From NCBI GenBank assembly GCA_964654695.1, contig CAZZKJ010000005.1:49354-113353 (forward strand): DNA of 64,000 nt. The letters run 5' to 3'. The notes under the pieces are model-generated. The model saw nothing but the letters and a program-made list of their open reading frames with translations. It searched no databases and was not told where the DNA came from. Below are positions 18,242-27,120 of this stretch, in pieces (positions within the stretch are counted from its first letter, which is position 1; each line of letters begins with the position of its first letter). Source of the DNA: CAZZKJ01 sp964654695. Its GTDB lineage: Bacteria; Krumholzibacteriota; Krumholzibacteriia; WVZY01. The position numbers were made by a program, and so were the translations under genes.

Positions 18242-19108
18242 ATGATTGCCCTTTTTTTCTATAAGCTGGGCGCTCTGATAGCGCGCATTTGCCCCGAAAG
18301 AGTTTCGCGCTTAATTGCATTGCTTCTCGCCGATTCTCAGTATATCTTCCGTTTCGGGTCTAGAAGGAACGTGAAATCCAATTTGAGATTAATATTGGAC
18401 GTCAGAACCAATGCAAAATTTATAAATAAATGCGCTAAAAACGTCTTCAGGAACTTCGCGCAGTGCGTTCGTCTTTTTCTCAGCATTCCGTATATCGACA
18501 ACGCCGAACTCTCCTCACGCTGCGATTACACAGAAATTGATAATGTCCTTGAACATCTGGAAAAAGGGAAGGGAGCCGTCTTCGTTTCGGCCCACATAGG
18601 ACCATGGGATCTGGGAGGAGCGCTGATGCTGGCCCGCGGTGTTCGCCTGCATACGGTAACCCTTGACCATCCTTCGCGGAGAGTAACAGGTTATTTCAAC
18701 GAACGGCGCAAAAAAGCCAACTTATCAGTCTACTCCCTGGAAGATTCTTTCCAAAAACTTCAAAACGCACTTGAAAATGGGGAACACGTTGGGCTTCTCA
18801 TCGACAGGGAATACGGCAAGATTCATCGGACGTACGATTACTTCGGCATTCCTACAGCCCTTCCCAACAGCCACCTTCTTCTCGCCGCCAAGACGGGCGC
18901 GCCTATTGTATTTTTGAGCATTCTATGCGCGCCTGGAGACAGATTCAAAACGATTTGCAAGGGTCCTTATCATATCGGCCGCGGGAAGCATAGACAAAAA
19001 TCCATGGATGAAGTGCAGCGTTGCTGCTTAAAGGACATTGAAACAGTTATAAAAACTTATCCGAATCAATACTTTCATTTTCTTCCGCTGGCAGCGCGAT
19101 CGGAGTAA
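18242..19108 (+). CDS. Lipid A-type lysophospholipid acyltransferase (LpxL/HtrB family)
   Basis: The 288-residue protein begins with a membrane-associated helix and has the HX4D catalytic motif in AHIGPWD (near residue 121). LLIDREYGK near 185 matches the substrate-site region of the LpxL/HtrB family. It should transfer an acyl chain at the inner membrane, onto lipid A or a related glycolipid. It is a little shorter than typical LpxL (about 305). The next gene is a GT2 glycosyltransferase 10 bases on, which could mean a different glycolipid product. Confidence 0.85.
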   Translation: MIALFFYKLGALIARICPERVSRLIALLLADSQYIFRFGSRRNVKSNLRLILDVRTNAKFINKCAKNVFRNFAQCVRLFLSIPYIDNAELSSRCDYTEIDNVLEHLEKGKGAVFVSAHIGPWDLGGALMLARGVRLHTVTLDHPSRRVTGYFNERRKKANLSVYSLEDSFQKLQNALENGEHVGLLIDREYGKIHRTYDYFGIPTALPNSHLLLAAKTGAPIVFLSILCAPGDRFKTICKGPYHIGRGKHRQKSMDEVQRCCLKDIETVIKTYPNQYFHFLPLAARSE

Positions 19109-19118
19109 AATAATTTTG

Positions 19119-19799
19119 ATGTCCGTTCTTGCAAAAACTGCGGTCGTAGTTCCGGCATTCAACGCCGGCGAGAATCTTTCGGGTGTAATAAGTGAGATAT
19201 CTTCCATCATTCCGAGAGACCGAATAATAGTAGTGGACGACGGTTCGGTCGACAATACTTCCAATGTTGCTTCTTCTCTGAGTGTAATCCTGCTGCGTCA
19301 TGAACGGAATTTAGGAAAAGGAGCCGCCCTTATGACCGGGATAAAGGCTGCTTCCGATCTGAAAATGTCGTTCATTATCACAATGGACGCCGACGGACAG
19401 CATAATCCCAGGGAGATAATGAAATTCATCGATGCCGCAGAGCAAACCGGAGCGGACATAATAGTCGGCGACAGGATGAGCGATACAAAAGATATGCCCA
19501 GGATCAGGATAATAACCAACAAACTGACTTCCTGGGTTGTTTCCAAAATGGCCGGACAGGCGATCCCCGATTCTCAAAACGGCTATAGACTGCTGAAAAC
19601 CAGGATATTTGATAAAATCAGCATTGTCACAAATCGCTACGATACCGAGTCTGAAATACTTATAAAGGCAGGGCGAGCGGGAGCGATGATAGGATCGGTG
19701 CCGGTGGAAACAATATATAAAGGAGAACAAAGCTCCATTCATCCGCTGGTGGATACATACAGATTTTTGCGCATGGCGATCATGAGTTTTTTCTGGTAA
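19119..19799 (+). CDS. GT2 family glycosyltransferase (DPM1/ArnC-like)
   Basis: The protein is a compact GT-A fold of about 226 residues. It starts with AVVVPAFNAGENL, has the nucleotide-binding VVDDGSVDNT and the metal motif MDADGQHNP, and has the acceptor-side segment DSQNGYRLL. These fit polyprenyl-phosphate glycosyltransferases of the DPM1 type. There are no C-terminal membrane helices, so it is the soluble short form. I prefer ATG 19119 over the TTG just before it. It may act with the acyltransferase upstream. A terminator follows. Confidence 0.87.
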   Translation: MSVLAKTAVVVPAFNAGENLSGVISEISSIIPRDRIIVVDDGSVDNTSNVASSLSVILLRHERNLGKGAALMTGIKAASDLKMSFIITMDADGQHNPREIMKFIDAAEQTGADIIVGDRMSDTKDMPRIRIITNKLTSWVVSKMAGQAIPDSQNGYRLLKTRIFDKISIVTNRYDTESEILIKAGRAGAMIGSVPVETIYKGEQSSIHPLVDTYRFLRMAIMSFFW

Positions 19800-19837
19800 C
19801 ATAAGCGCAATCAGCTTATATTAGATTTTTATTATTT

Positions 19838-19889
19838 GCCGGGCCTCAGTAACGATATTATTCAAAAGAAGCCCGGCCGTATTTTTTTT
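19838..19889 (+). terminator. Intrinsic terminator between the GT2 gene and surE
   Basis: A perfect 7-bp stem (GCCGGGC / GCCCGGC) with a 26-base AT-rich loop is followed by CGTA and eight T residues. It sits 14 bases before the surE start, so surE needs either read-through or a promoter inside this hairpin region. It could act as an attenuator. Confidence 0.75.
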
Positions 19890-19903
19890 AATGGAAGTGA
19901 CAG

Positions 19904-20653
19904 ATGAAGACTATTCTGCTTACGAATGATGACGGAATAAACGCGGCCGGACTCTCTCTTCTTGAGGAATCCCTGCGGGATCTTGGTAAAATCAAGATCA
20001 TATCTCCAAAAAACGAGCAAAGCGCAAGCAGTCATTCTCTAACCCTGCGCGACCGGATAGGCGTTGAAAAAGTCGCCGAAAACTGCTATGCCGTCGACGG
20101 AACTCCTACGGACTGCGTTCTGCTGGGAGTTCAGGGGATTATGTCTGAAGCTCCCGATCTGATCGTCTCAGGCATCAACCACGGACCTAATATGGGAGAA
20201 GATGTCACATACAGCGGCACTGTTGCCGCAGCGATCGAGGGAACTCTCCTTGGGATTCCATCATTGGCTATTTCCTCTTTGCAAAGAAATATTGAAAGCA
20301 GAAAAATAATAGGCGCCGCTGCAAGATCGATTGTTTCTAAGGCGCTGGTACTTGGAGTTCCGCATGATTCTCTTTTGAATATTAATATTCCTGACCCGGA
20401 AATCTCCCCTATTAAAGGAATAAGGATAACAAAACTGGGATCCAGGGCATACCGTAATTTGCTTAAACCTGAATTGAATGAAAAGGGGATAACCGAATAC
20501 ACGATCGACGGCGAAGAACCGGTTTGGAAAACTTCAAACGGCACGGATATCGCGGCCGTACGCAAGGGGTACGTATCCATCACGCCTCTTCACCTCGATT
20601 TGACAGATTACAAGGCAATCGTCGAAATGGAAAGGTGGGGATTCGAACTGTGA
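19904..20653 (+). CDS. surE: 5'/3'-nucleotidase SurE
   Basis: SurE removes phosphate from nucleoside monophosphates in stationary-phase survival. The metal site is the N-terminal LLTNDDGINAAGL (Asp8, Asp9 by count) with SGINHGPNMGEDVTYSGTVAAA downstream. Length 249 is typical. It shares four bases with pcm, as in the surE-pcm pair of proteobacteria. Confidence 0.96.
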   Translation: MKTILLTNDDGINAAGLSLLEESLRDLGKIKIISPKNEQSASSHSLTLRDRIGVEKVAENCYAVDGTPTDCVLLGVQGIMSEAPDLIVSGINHGPNMGEDVTYSGTVAAAIEGTLLGIPSLAISSLQRNIESRKIIGAAARSIVSKALVLGVPHDSLLNINIPDPEISPIKGIRITKLGSRAYRNLLKPELNEKGITEYTIDGEEPVWKTSNGTDIAAVRKGYVSITPLHLDLTDYKAIVEMERWGFEL

Positions 20654-21321
20654 AATCGATGGACTACTCCCTGGCTCGAAATAAAATGCTGAATGAACAG
20701 CTTAAAGACAACGGCATCGACAATGAAGAGCTGCTCGAAGCCATGCTTGAAACACCCCGTCACTTGTTTCTCGACAGCGGCCTCGGCCCTCAAGCATACA
20801 GCAATCATCCGTTTCCCATTGGTTTCGGACAAACCATGTCTCAGCCGTTCATTGTTGGATATTTATGCGATCACCTGGAACTTAGCGGAAGTGAGTCAGT
20901 TCTGGAAATCGGAACGGGTTCCGGCTATCAGGCCGCGGTTTTGTCGAGACTGGCTTCGAGGGTTTATTCAATCGAAAGAATACCGGAATTGGCGTTGAAA
21001 GCAGAAGAGGTTCTCAAGCAGTTAAATATCTCTAATGTTCATGTCAAAACCGGCGACGGTGCGTCCGGATGGACAGATGAAGCTCCGTTCGACCGCATTC
21101 TGCTTACAGCAGCTGCTAAAGAAATACCTAAATCGCTTTTTTCACAACTTGTCAACGGCGGCATTCTTTTGGGCCCTGCCGAGATAGGGAAAGGAAAGCA
21201 GGAAATAATTAAAATAATAAAAACAGGACATTCGATGAGCGTAACCAGGCTCCGAGAATGCACTTTCGTTCCATTGGTTAGATCCGGAGGCGGAAAGGAT
21301 AAGACCATTCATGGTGAATGA
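20650..21321 (+). CDS. pcm: Protein-L-isoaspartate O-methyltransferase
   Basis: Pcm repairs isoaspartyl residues in aged proteins using S-adenosylmethionine. The SAM-binding motif is VLEIGTGSGYQAAVL, and the family segment is PIGFGQTMSQPFIV. The frame extends further upstream into surE, but I start at GTG 20650, which overlaps the surE stop as GTGA; the result is 223 residues, close to the usual 208-220. It is translationally coupled to surE. Confidence 0.95.
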   Translation: MKSMDYSLARNKMLNEQLKDNGIDNEELLEAMLETPRHLFLDSGLGPQAYSNHPFPIGFGQTMSQPFIVGYLCDHLELSGSESVLEIGTGSGYQAAVLSRLASRVYSIERIPELALKAEEVLKQLNISNVHVKTGDGASGWTDEAPFDRILLTAAAKEIPKSLFSQLVNGGILLGPAEIGKGKQEIIKIIKTGHSMSVTRLRECTFVPLVRSGGGKDKTIHGE

Positions 21322-21802
21322 TGTAATTCAACTTCTTTCCAGTTCTTCTGTGGAGATAACAACACTTGTCCTGGCTGCCCTTCCCATATCCGAATTAAGA
21401 GGGGCCATTCCTTATGCGGTAACCATAGGAGGTTTTGCCTGGCAAAAGGCTTATATTATAGCTGTAATCGGCAATTTTCTTCCCGTTATCCCTCTTTTGC
21501 TTTTTGTAGGTCCGGTTTCTGAACGCCTGCGGCGATACGATTCATGCAGCCGGTTTTTGGAATGGCTTTTCAAACGTACCCGCAAGAAAGGGCGGGTAGT
21601 TGAAAGATTTGAAGCGCTCGGATTGATATTCTTTGTAGCCATTCCGCTCCCGGTTACGGGCGCATGGACGGGAACCATAGCCGCCTTCGTTTTTGGAATC
21701 CGGAAACCCTTAGCCCTGCCGGCTATATTCTGTGGAATATGCATCGCCGGAGCAATAGTAACTCTCGCCACCCTCGGGGTCATATCCTTTTGGGGGATAT
21801 AA
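21311..21802 (+). CDS. COG2426-family small membrane exporter-like protein
   Basis: The 163-residue protein has four or so membrane segments and the family marks LPISELRGAIPYA near residue 23 and IPLPVTGAWTGTIAA near 110. This family is labelled small multidrug export, but the transport role is poorly tested. The gene overlaps pcm by 11 bases, so it belongs to the surE-pcm operon. Confidence 0.83.
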   Translation: MVNDVIQLLSSSSVEITTLVLAALPISELRGAIPYAVTIGGFAWQKAYIIAVIGNFLPVIPLLLFVGPVSERLRRYDSCSRFLEWLFKRTRKKGRVVERFEALGLIFFVAIPLPVTGAWTGTIAAFVFGIRKPLALPAIFCGICIAGAIVTLATLGVISFWGI

Positions 21803-21869
21803 TTTTCTAATGATTGCCCATAGCCTGTATTTCCAGCTGATAATTATGAAAAACATAAGAACTTATCGG

Positions 21870-21897
21870 TTGCCTTTATCGCACAAAATGTTATGAT
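21870..21897 (+). promoter_or_regulatory. Candidate promoter for tRNA-Pro(CGG)
   Basis: TTGCCT and TATGAT are separated by 16 bases. The predicted start lies about 65 bases upstream of the tRNA, which implies a trimmed 5' leader. The rest of the 21803-22162 gap shows nothing beyond this and the tRNA. Confidence 0.45.
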
Positions 21898-21968
21898 ACA
21901 AATTCATGGAAGCGCGGTATGGGAAGTTTCCTGACAGCGCATCCTCTGAATTGCCGTTATTGAAAAGC

Positions 21969-22046
<78 letters not shown>

Positions 22047-22162
22047 GCTTTTCTCTCAGGCATCACGAAGCGCATAATCGGCCCGGAAATGCTTTCTTGA
22101 TGTCTCCGGTTGTCTTTTCCCGGCCCTGAATACGTCCGCAGAGTTTTTCAAGAAAATCTCAA

Positions 22163-23032
22163 ATGACTTACGGCAAAAACAGCAAGAATCCATCCAAACG
22201 ATCCCGAGGCGCCGGGCCCGATTACGACATACAGGTCAAATACCTGGCCGATATAAACAAATACCCTCTCCTTACAAAAGAAGAAGAATTTGCCGTTGCA
22301 AAGCAAGTTTTTGAAGGCAGCGATGCAGCCAAAAAAAAGCTGATCATTTCGAATCTTCGCCTGGTTGTTACCATCGCAAAGAATTACTTGGGCCAGGGAT
22401 TGAGTTTTCTTGATGTTGTAGAAGAAGGCAACCTCGGACTCATCAAAGCGTGCAGTAAATTCGATTACCGCAAGGGATTTCGTTTCAGCACTTACGCATC
22501 CTGGTGGATCAAGCAGTCAATCGCAAGAGCCATCGCCAACCAATCGAAGGCCATCAGAATACCAATTCATATCTTCCAACTGATAAACCGATATTTAAGA
22601 ACGGAAGAAAAATTTCTTGGAAAAGACTATGATGAACAGGTCATTGCCGATAAAATGGGCATAACCGTCAAGAAAATGCGCTCGATAAAGAAGCTGATTC
22701 ACGGCATCAGGTCCGAGGAACTTCTCGTCAGCGCGGAAGCCTTTCAGCAGCTGTCCACAGATTATGCCTCCAATTCCATCAAATCTCCCGAAGAGATGAT
22801 ATCGGTTCAAATGGAAAACGAGCATCTTGCGGTAACGATGGAAAAACACCTGAGCGAGAGGGAACAGGAGATTTTGAGGATTCGCTATGGTCTGGAAAAT
22901 GGAACACCGAAAACTCTCGCCGAAACCGGCAAGAGAATCGGAGTATCGCGTGAGCGCATCCGTCAAATAGAAAAACGAGCCCTGCAAAAATTAAAACTCA
23001 TGCTGTCAGGAGAGAAAACCAGGAGCAAATGA
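22163..23032 (+). CDS. Group 2 sigma-70 factor (RpoS/RpoH-like)
   Basis: The 289-residue protein has sigma region 1.2 (DIQVKYLADINKYPLLT), region 2 with the RpoD-box helix FRFSTYASWWIKQSI, a reduced region 3 and region 4 with the -35 helix GVSRERIRQIEKRAL. It lacks region 1.1, so it is an alternative sigma factor rather than RpoD. Position after surE-pcm is the place of rpoS in gammaproteobacteria and of an RpoS-like factor in several Deltaproteobacteria. I therefore favour a stationary-phase or general stress role but leave the symbol blank. No strong ribosome site precedes the ATG. Confidence 0.87.
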   Translation: MTYGKNSKNPSKRSRGAGPDYDIQVKYLADINKYPLLTKEEEFAVAKQVFEGSDAAKKKLIISNLRLVVTIAKNYLGQGLSFLDVVEEGNLGLIKACSKFDYRKGFRFSTYASWWIKQSIARAIANQSKAIRIPIHIFQLINRYLRTEEKFLGKDYDEQVIADKMGITVKKMRSIKKLIHGIRSEELLVSAEAFQQLSTDYASNSIKSPEEMISVQMENEHLAVTMEKHLSEREQEILRIRYGLENGTPKTLAETGKRIGVSRERIRQIEKRALQKLKLMLSGEKTRSK

Positions 23033-23033
23033 C

Positions 23034-23552
23034 ATGGAAAATATAAAAAATATTATTAGAGATATTCCCGATTTTCCCACCGAAGGGATTCTGTTTCGCG
23101 ATATAACCCCGCTTCTCCAGCATGGCGGGATGTTCGCAGATACGATCAATATTTTTCGCGACCGTTATGCAAACAAAGGCATAGATAAAATCGCGGCCGT
23201 TGAAAGCCGGGGATTCTTCTTCGCATCTCCGCTGGCCTATGCGCTGGGATGCGGGCTGGTTCCTTTGAGAAAACCGGGCAAATTGCCCCATGAGACCATT
23301 AATCAATCGTATAAGCTGGAATATGGGGAAGCGGCTCTGGAAATCCATACCGACGCTATAGACAAAAATGAAAAAATCCTCGTATTCGATGACCTTTTGG
23401 CAACAGGAGGAACCGCCCGCGCCGCCGTGGAGCTGACAAGGAAGTTGGGAGGCAGGGTTATCGAAGCGGCATTCGTGGTCGAACTGTGCGCTCTCGGAGG
23501 AAAAGACAGGCTTGAGGATCTGCCCGTGTTTTCTTTGCTTAAATATGAATGA
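23034..23552 (+). CDS. apt: Adenine phosphoribosyltransferase
   Basis: Apt salvages adenine to AMP with PRPP. The 172-residue length is normal. The PRPP-binding motif is VFDDLLATGGTA near residue 120, and the N-terminal FPTEGILFRDITPLL and VESRGFFFASPLA segments are diagnostic. Its ATG is one base after the sigma-factor stop, so the two are cotranscribed. Confidence 0.96.
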   Translation: MENIKNIIRDIPDFPTEGILFRDITPLLQHGGMFADTINIFRDRYANKGIDKIAAVESRGFFFASPLAYALGCGLVPLRKPGKLPHETINQSYKLEYGEAALEIHTDAIDKNEKILVFDDLLATGGTARAAVELTRKLGGRVIEAAFVVELCALGGKDRLEDLPVFSLLKYE

Positions 23553-23563
23553 CACGTTATAAT
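23535..23563 (+). promoter_or_regulatory. Strong candidate promoter for tRNA-Arg(CCU)
   Basis: TTGCTT and a perfect TATAAT are 17 bases apart, with the predicted start about 13 bases before the tRNA. The -35 lies inside the apt coding end. Confidence 0.65.
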
Positions 23564-23582
23564 ATTTTAAAGCTATCCAAGT

Positions 23583-23660
23583 GCCCCCGTAGCTCAGTCA
23601 GGATAGAGCACCGGTTTCCTAAACCGGGTGTCGGACGTTCGAGTCGTCTCGGGGGCACCA
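23583..23660 (+). tRNA. tRNA-Arg (anticodon CCU)
   Basis: The acceptor GCCCCCG pairs with CGGGGGC. The anticodon stem CCGGT/ACCGG encloses TTCCTAA, so the anticodon is CCT in DNA and reads AGG. The D loop has the GGATA segment typical of Arg tRNAs, and CCA is encoded. Confidence 0.95.
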
Positions 23661-23680
23661 CTCAGATAATCGACTGAACA

Positions 23681-23824
23681 TTAGCGAGTTATTGTCTGGC
23701 CGAGGCCGGCATCGAGATCGATTTTCGCGTAGAGTTTGCCGAAATCGAAAACCTCATCATCGTTACTCACAGGAAAACGGGGCTTTTGGTCCTTATGATC
23801 CCGGAGACCAGTATGATTTTATAA
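23681..23824 (+). pseudogene. Possible remnant resembling a FlaG C-terminus
   Basis: Between tRNA-Arg and the next gene a short open frame without a good start reads through IENLIIVTHRKTGLLVLMIPE and stops. The pattern (two strands, then a TG turn, then a strand ending in IP) recalls the C-terminal end of FlaG-family proteins, where the turn is usually TGEVIRQIP. The match is weak, no start codon or ribosome site is visible, and chance is quite possible. Confidence 0.2.
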
Positions 23825-24851
23825 GCTTGGAGATAGGAGGCCTGGAGGCAAGGAAATTCTCATGCGCGGCTGTTCCCGCAAACCATTTCCAAATAAACGC
23901 TCCGATTACGCGGTCGTTTCTGCCGACGGCTTCCAGGGCGCTCTTCATGCATTTTTCCTGGATGCCGGCTCCCAGCCGATTTTTGCGCCCGCTTTTCCAT
24001 GGTTTGAATGCTGCGTTCGCCGATATATCGTACCCCAATTCTGTAAAAACGATATCCCGGTCCCATTCATCGGCGAATGCGTTGAGTTTCCACAAATGCT
24101 GGTTCCAGGATTTTTCGAGTTCTTCCATCTCGGGGTTAAAAAGAGAATCAGCGAGAGGGAAATAAGCCTGTACGCCTATTGCATCCAGGGCATCCCAAAA
24201 CCTGATTTTCTCGTAATCAGCCCAATTTGCGGCGTATGTAAGCGGGGCTTCGGTCGAAGACCGCATCCTGGCGATGAGCTCTCTCCATTCGGTTTCGCGC
24301 GAAACGGTTCCGTCGAGTTCGGTCCCGACCACGAATGCATCAGCTTCACTGCATATATCCACCAGGCCTGAGAGCCAGTCTGAATAAGACGAAAAAAAAC
24401 TGCTCCACTCCGATTCGGAGTTAAAAGAAACATCACCGCGCCACTTGAATTTAGTGCCCCAATAAGCGATATGGGGCTTTATGCACATTTTTAGTCCCAG
24501 GCGATGCGCTTCTTTTATGGGCCGGATCAACCATTTAAAATTATCCGTTTTTGAAGAGCTGAGAGGCCGGATGGAACCATCGGGAAGCACATATGCATAA
24601 GGATGGATAGAAATCCAGTTAATTCCCATTGTCTTCAATTTTCGCATGGCAACTACCATTTCGTCCGAACCCCATTCCCATCCCCACGTCTGGCACGAAA
24701 CCGTCATACCCTTGATTTGGGTTTCAGAGCCCGCGGGCAAGACGGATGCATAAAAAATAGATATAATCCCTATTGCCGACGGAATTAAGATATATTTCAT
24801 ATATTTATGACCCATATAATGTTTTTGAATACCAAACTCATGCAACGGCAT
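23793..24851 (-). CDS. Exported GH113-like glycoside hydrolase
   Basis: The 352-residue protein has a hydrophobic export segment (about residues 20-40) and a TIM-barrel-like body. GMTVSCQTWGWEW, NWISIHPYAY and KMCIKPHIAYWG match the GH113-like family. The likely acid/base Glu is in VVGTELDGT and the nucleophile Glu in IVFTELGYD. Known GH113 members are beta-mannanases, but many relatives are untested. I keep the upstream ATG because AGGA lies 9 bases before it; ATG 24800 would give a shorter signal peptide. The gene points away from dcp. Confidence 0.78.
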   Translation of the reverse strand: MPLHEFGIQKHYMGHKYMKYILIPSAIGIISIFYASVLPAGSETQIKGMTVSCQTWGWEWGSDEMVVAMRKLKTMGINWISIHPYAYVLPDGSIRPLSSSKTDNFKWLIRPIKEAHRLGLKMCIKPHIAYWGTKFKWRGDVSFNSESEWSSFFSSYSDWLSGLVDICSEADAFVVGTELDGTVSRETEWRELIARMRSSTEAPLTYAANWADYEKIRFWDALDAIGVQAYFPLADSLFNPEMEELEKSWNQHLWKLNAFADEWDRDIVFTELGYDISANAAFKPWKSGRKNRLGAGIQEKCMKSALEAVGRNDRVIGAFIWKWFAGTAAHENFLASRPPISKLIKSYWSPGS

Positions 24852-25020
24852 TTTATTGATTCCTATCGTATTTATTGTTAATATACCCCATTCTTCATAT
24901 GGGCGAAAGCGTTCCCCCCTGTCATTCAGCGCTTATAAGCCCGATGGACCTCGCCGCATTGGGATTTCGCGCGCGGCCTTAATGCCGATTAAACGTATCA
25001 GAATTCGAAGGAGCTTTGAT

Positions 25021-27120
25021 ATGAAAAAGTTGATGACAGGTTTTATATTACTTTCGTTTATGTGCACGGTCGTTTATTCGGCCGGAAATAATCCTTTTTT
25101 CAAGGAATTCGATACGCCATTCGATGTTCCTCCCTTCGATAAGATTGAGACGTCTCACTACTTTCCTGCCTTCGAAGAAGCCATGAAGCGTCATAATCAG
25201 GAAATAGACGCTATTGTAAACAACTCCGAACCGCCGACGTTCCATAACACCATAGAGGCTCTCGATAAAAGCGGAGCTATGCTGGCGATCGTTGATAACA
25301 TTTTCTTCAGCATGAATTCCGCGATGACGAACGAGCCTATGCAGGAAATCGCCAAAAGCATCGCTCCAGTTCTTTCCAAGCACAGGGATAACATCATGCT
25401 CAACGAGAGGTTGTTTTCGAGAGTCAAGACCGTTTATGATATGCGCCCGTCACTCGATTTGAAAGAAGAGCAAAACACGCTTTTAGAAAATTATTATAGG
25501 GATTTCGTGCGCGGCGGCGCTAATCTCGATGACAATTCGAAAAAACAATTTAAGACCATAAATGAAGAACTTTCGGTGTTGAAACTGAAATTCGGCGAAA
25601 ATATTCTGAATGAAAACAACAGATTCGAATTGCTGATAGACAAAATTGACGATCTCTCCGGGCTCAAGCAATCCGATATAAATGCGGCCGCCCAGGCCGC
25701 CGCCGAACGCGGGTATAAAAACAAATGGGTTTTCACCTTGCACAAGCCCAGCATGATTCCTTTCCTAACGTATTCAACGAAACGCGATTTGCGAGAAAAA
25801 ATATACAAAGGCTATATAAACCGCGGCGATCACAATGACGATCTGGACAACAAGACGGTTTTAACAAAGATCACTTCTTTGCGTTTGAAACGTGCCCATT
25901 TACTGGGATACGGTACACATGCGGATTACGTCCTCGAAGAAAATATGGCGAAGACTCCGGAACGTGTGTACACGCTGCTCGAACAACTATGGAAACCGGC
26001 ACTCAGAAGGGCTAAAAGCGAATCTGCTGAAATGCAGACCCTGATTGACAGGGAAGGCGGGGGCTTCAAGCTTGAACCGTGGGATTGGTGGTACTATGCA
26101 GAAAAACTTCGCAAGATGAAATATGATCTGGATGATGAGATGCTGCGGCCGTATTTCGTCCTTGAAAACGTCCGAACCGGCGCATTCTTGCTGGCTGAAA
26201 AGCTATACGGCTTGACTTTTAGAGAACGCTTGGATTGTCCGAAATACCACGAGGATGTGAAGGTTTTCGAAGTCCTGAATGAGGACGGCTCCCATTTGGG
26301 AATTTTTTATACGGATTATTTTCCTCGTGAGAGCAAAAGGGGCGGGGCATGGATGGGAGCTTTCAGAAAAGAATACATCGATGACGGTCAAAGAATCACG
26401 CCGGTAGTATTCAACGTCGGCAATTTTTCGAAACCAACTTCGGACAAGCCGGCCCTTTTGAGCATGGATGAAACACTGACACTCTTTCATGAATTCGGGC
26501 ATGCCCTGCACGGGCTGCTGTCAGAGTGCACTTATCGAAGTCTTTCCGGAACTGCGGTCGCCACCGATTTCGTTGAACTGCCTTCTCAGGTCATGGAGAA
26601 TTGGGCCCTTGAACCGGAAATGCTTCGAATATATGCAAAGCATTACAAAACCGGAAAACCGATGCCTGCGGCGCTCATTGAAAAAATCAAGAACTCCCGG
26701 CTTTTCAACCAGGGTTTTGCCACCGTTGAATACCTCGCAGCGTGTTTTTTGGACATGGACTGGCATACTATAAAGAATGCAGACGATCTCGACCCGGTGA
26801 GATTCGAACAGCGATCCCTCCAAAGGATCGGACTCATACCCGAGATCATATCCAGATATCGAAGTCCGTATTTCAGACACATATTTTCCGGTGGATATTC
26901 CGCGGGCTATTACAGTTATGTGTGGGCGGAAGTCCTGGACGCGGATGCATTCCATGCGTTCAAGGAAACAAACATATTCGACAAGAAAACGGCAGATTTA
27001 TTCAGGGAAAACGTTTTGGCCAAAGGCGCGAGCTGCAAGCCTATGACTCTTTACAAACGCTTCAGGGGAGCGGAGCCGAGTATAGAACCTCTATTGAAAA
27101 GAAGGGGACTCAACAACTAG
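25021..27120 (+). CDS. Exported M3-family metallopeptidase (Dcp/oligopeptidase A type)
   Basis: The zinc motif HEFGH lies at residues 490-494 from the chosen start, inside DETLTLFHEFGHALHGLLS, and the third ligand region follows. Length 699 fits peptidyl-dipeptidase Dcp and oligopeptidase A. The frame is open further upstream, but ATG 25021 has a GGAG ribosome site and gives a clean signal peptide (hydrophobic core about residues 7-20, then YSAG), so the enzyme is likely periplasmic. It should trim short peptides. Its stop codon overlaps that of the converging DUF2079 gene. Confidence 0.9.
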   Translation: MKKLMTGFILLSFMCTVVYSAGNNPFFKEFDTPFDVPPFDKIETSHYFPAFEEAMKRHNQEIDAIVNNSEPPTFHNTIEALDKSGAMLAIVDNIFFSMNSAMTNEPMQEIAKSIAPVLSKHRDNIMLNERLFSRVKTVYDMRPSLDLKEEQNTLLENYYRDFVRGGANLDDNSKKQFKTINEELSVLKLKFGENILNENNRFELLIDKIDDLSGLKQSDINAAAQAAAERGYKNKWVFTLHKPSMIPFLTYSTKRDLREKIYKGYINRGDHNDDLDNKTVLTKITSLRLKRAHLLGYGTHADYVLEENMAKTPERVYTLLEQLWKPALRRAKSESAEMQTLIDREGGGFKLEPWDWWYYAEKLRKMKYDLDDEMLRPYFVLENVRTGAFLLAEKLYGLTFRERLDCPKYHEDVKVFEVLNEDGSHLGIFYTDYFPRESKRGGAWMGAFRKEYIDDGQRITPVVFNVGNFSKPTSDKPALLSMDETLTLFHEFGHALHGLLSECTYRSLSGTAVATDFVELPSQVMENWALEPEMLRIYAKHYKTGKPMPAALIEKIKNSRLFNQGFATVEYLAACFLDMDWHTIKNADDLDPVRFEQRSLQRIGLIPEIISRYRSPYFRHIFSGGYSAGYYSYVWAEVLDADAFHAFKETNIFDKKTADLFRENVLAKGASCKPMTLYKRFRGAEPSIEPLLKRRGLNN

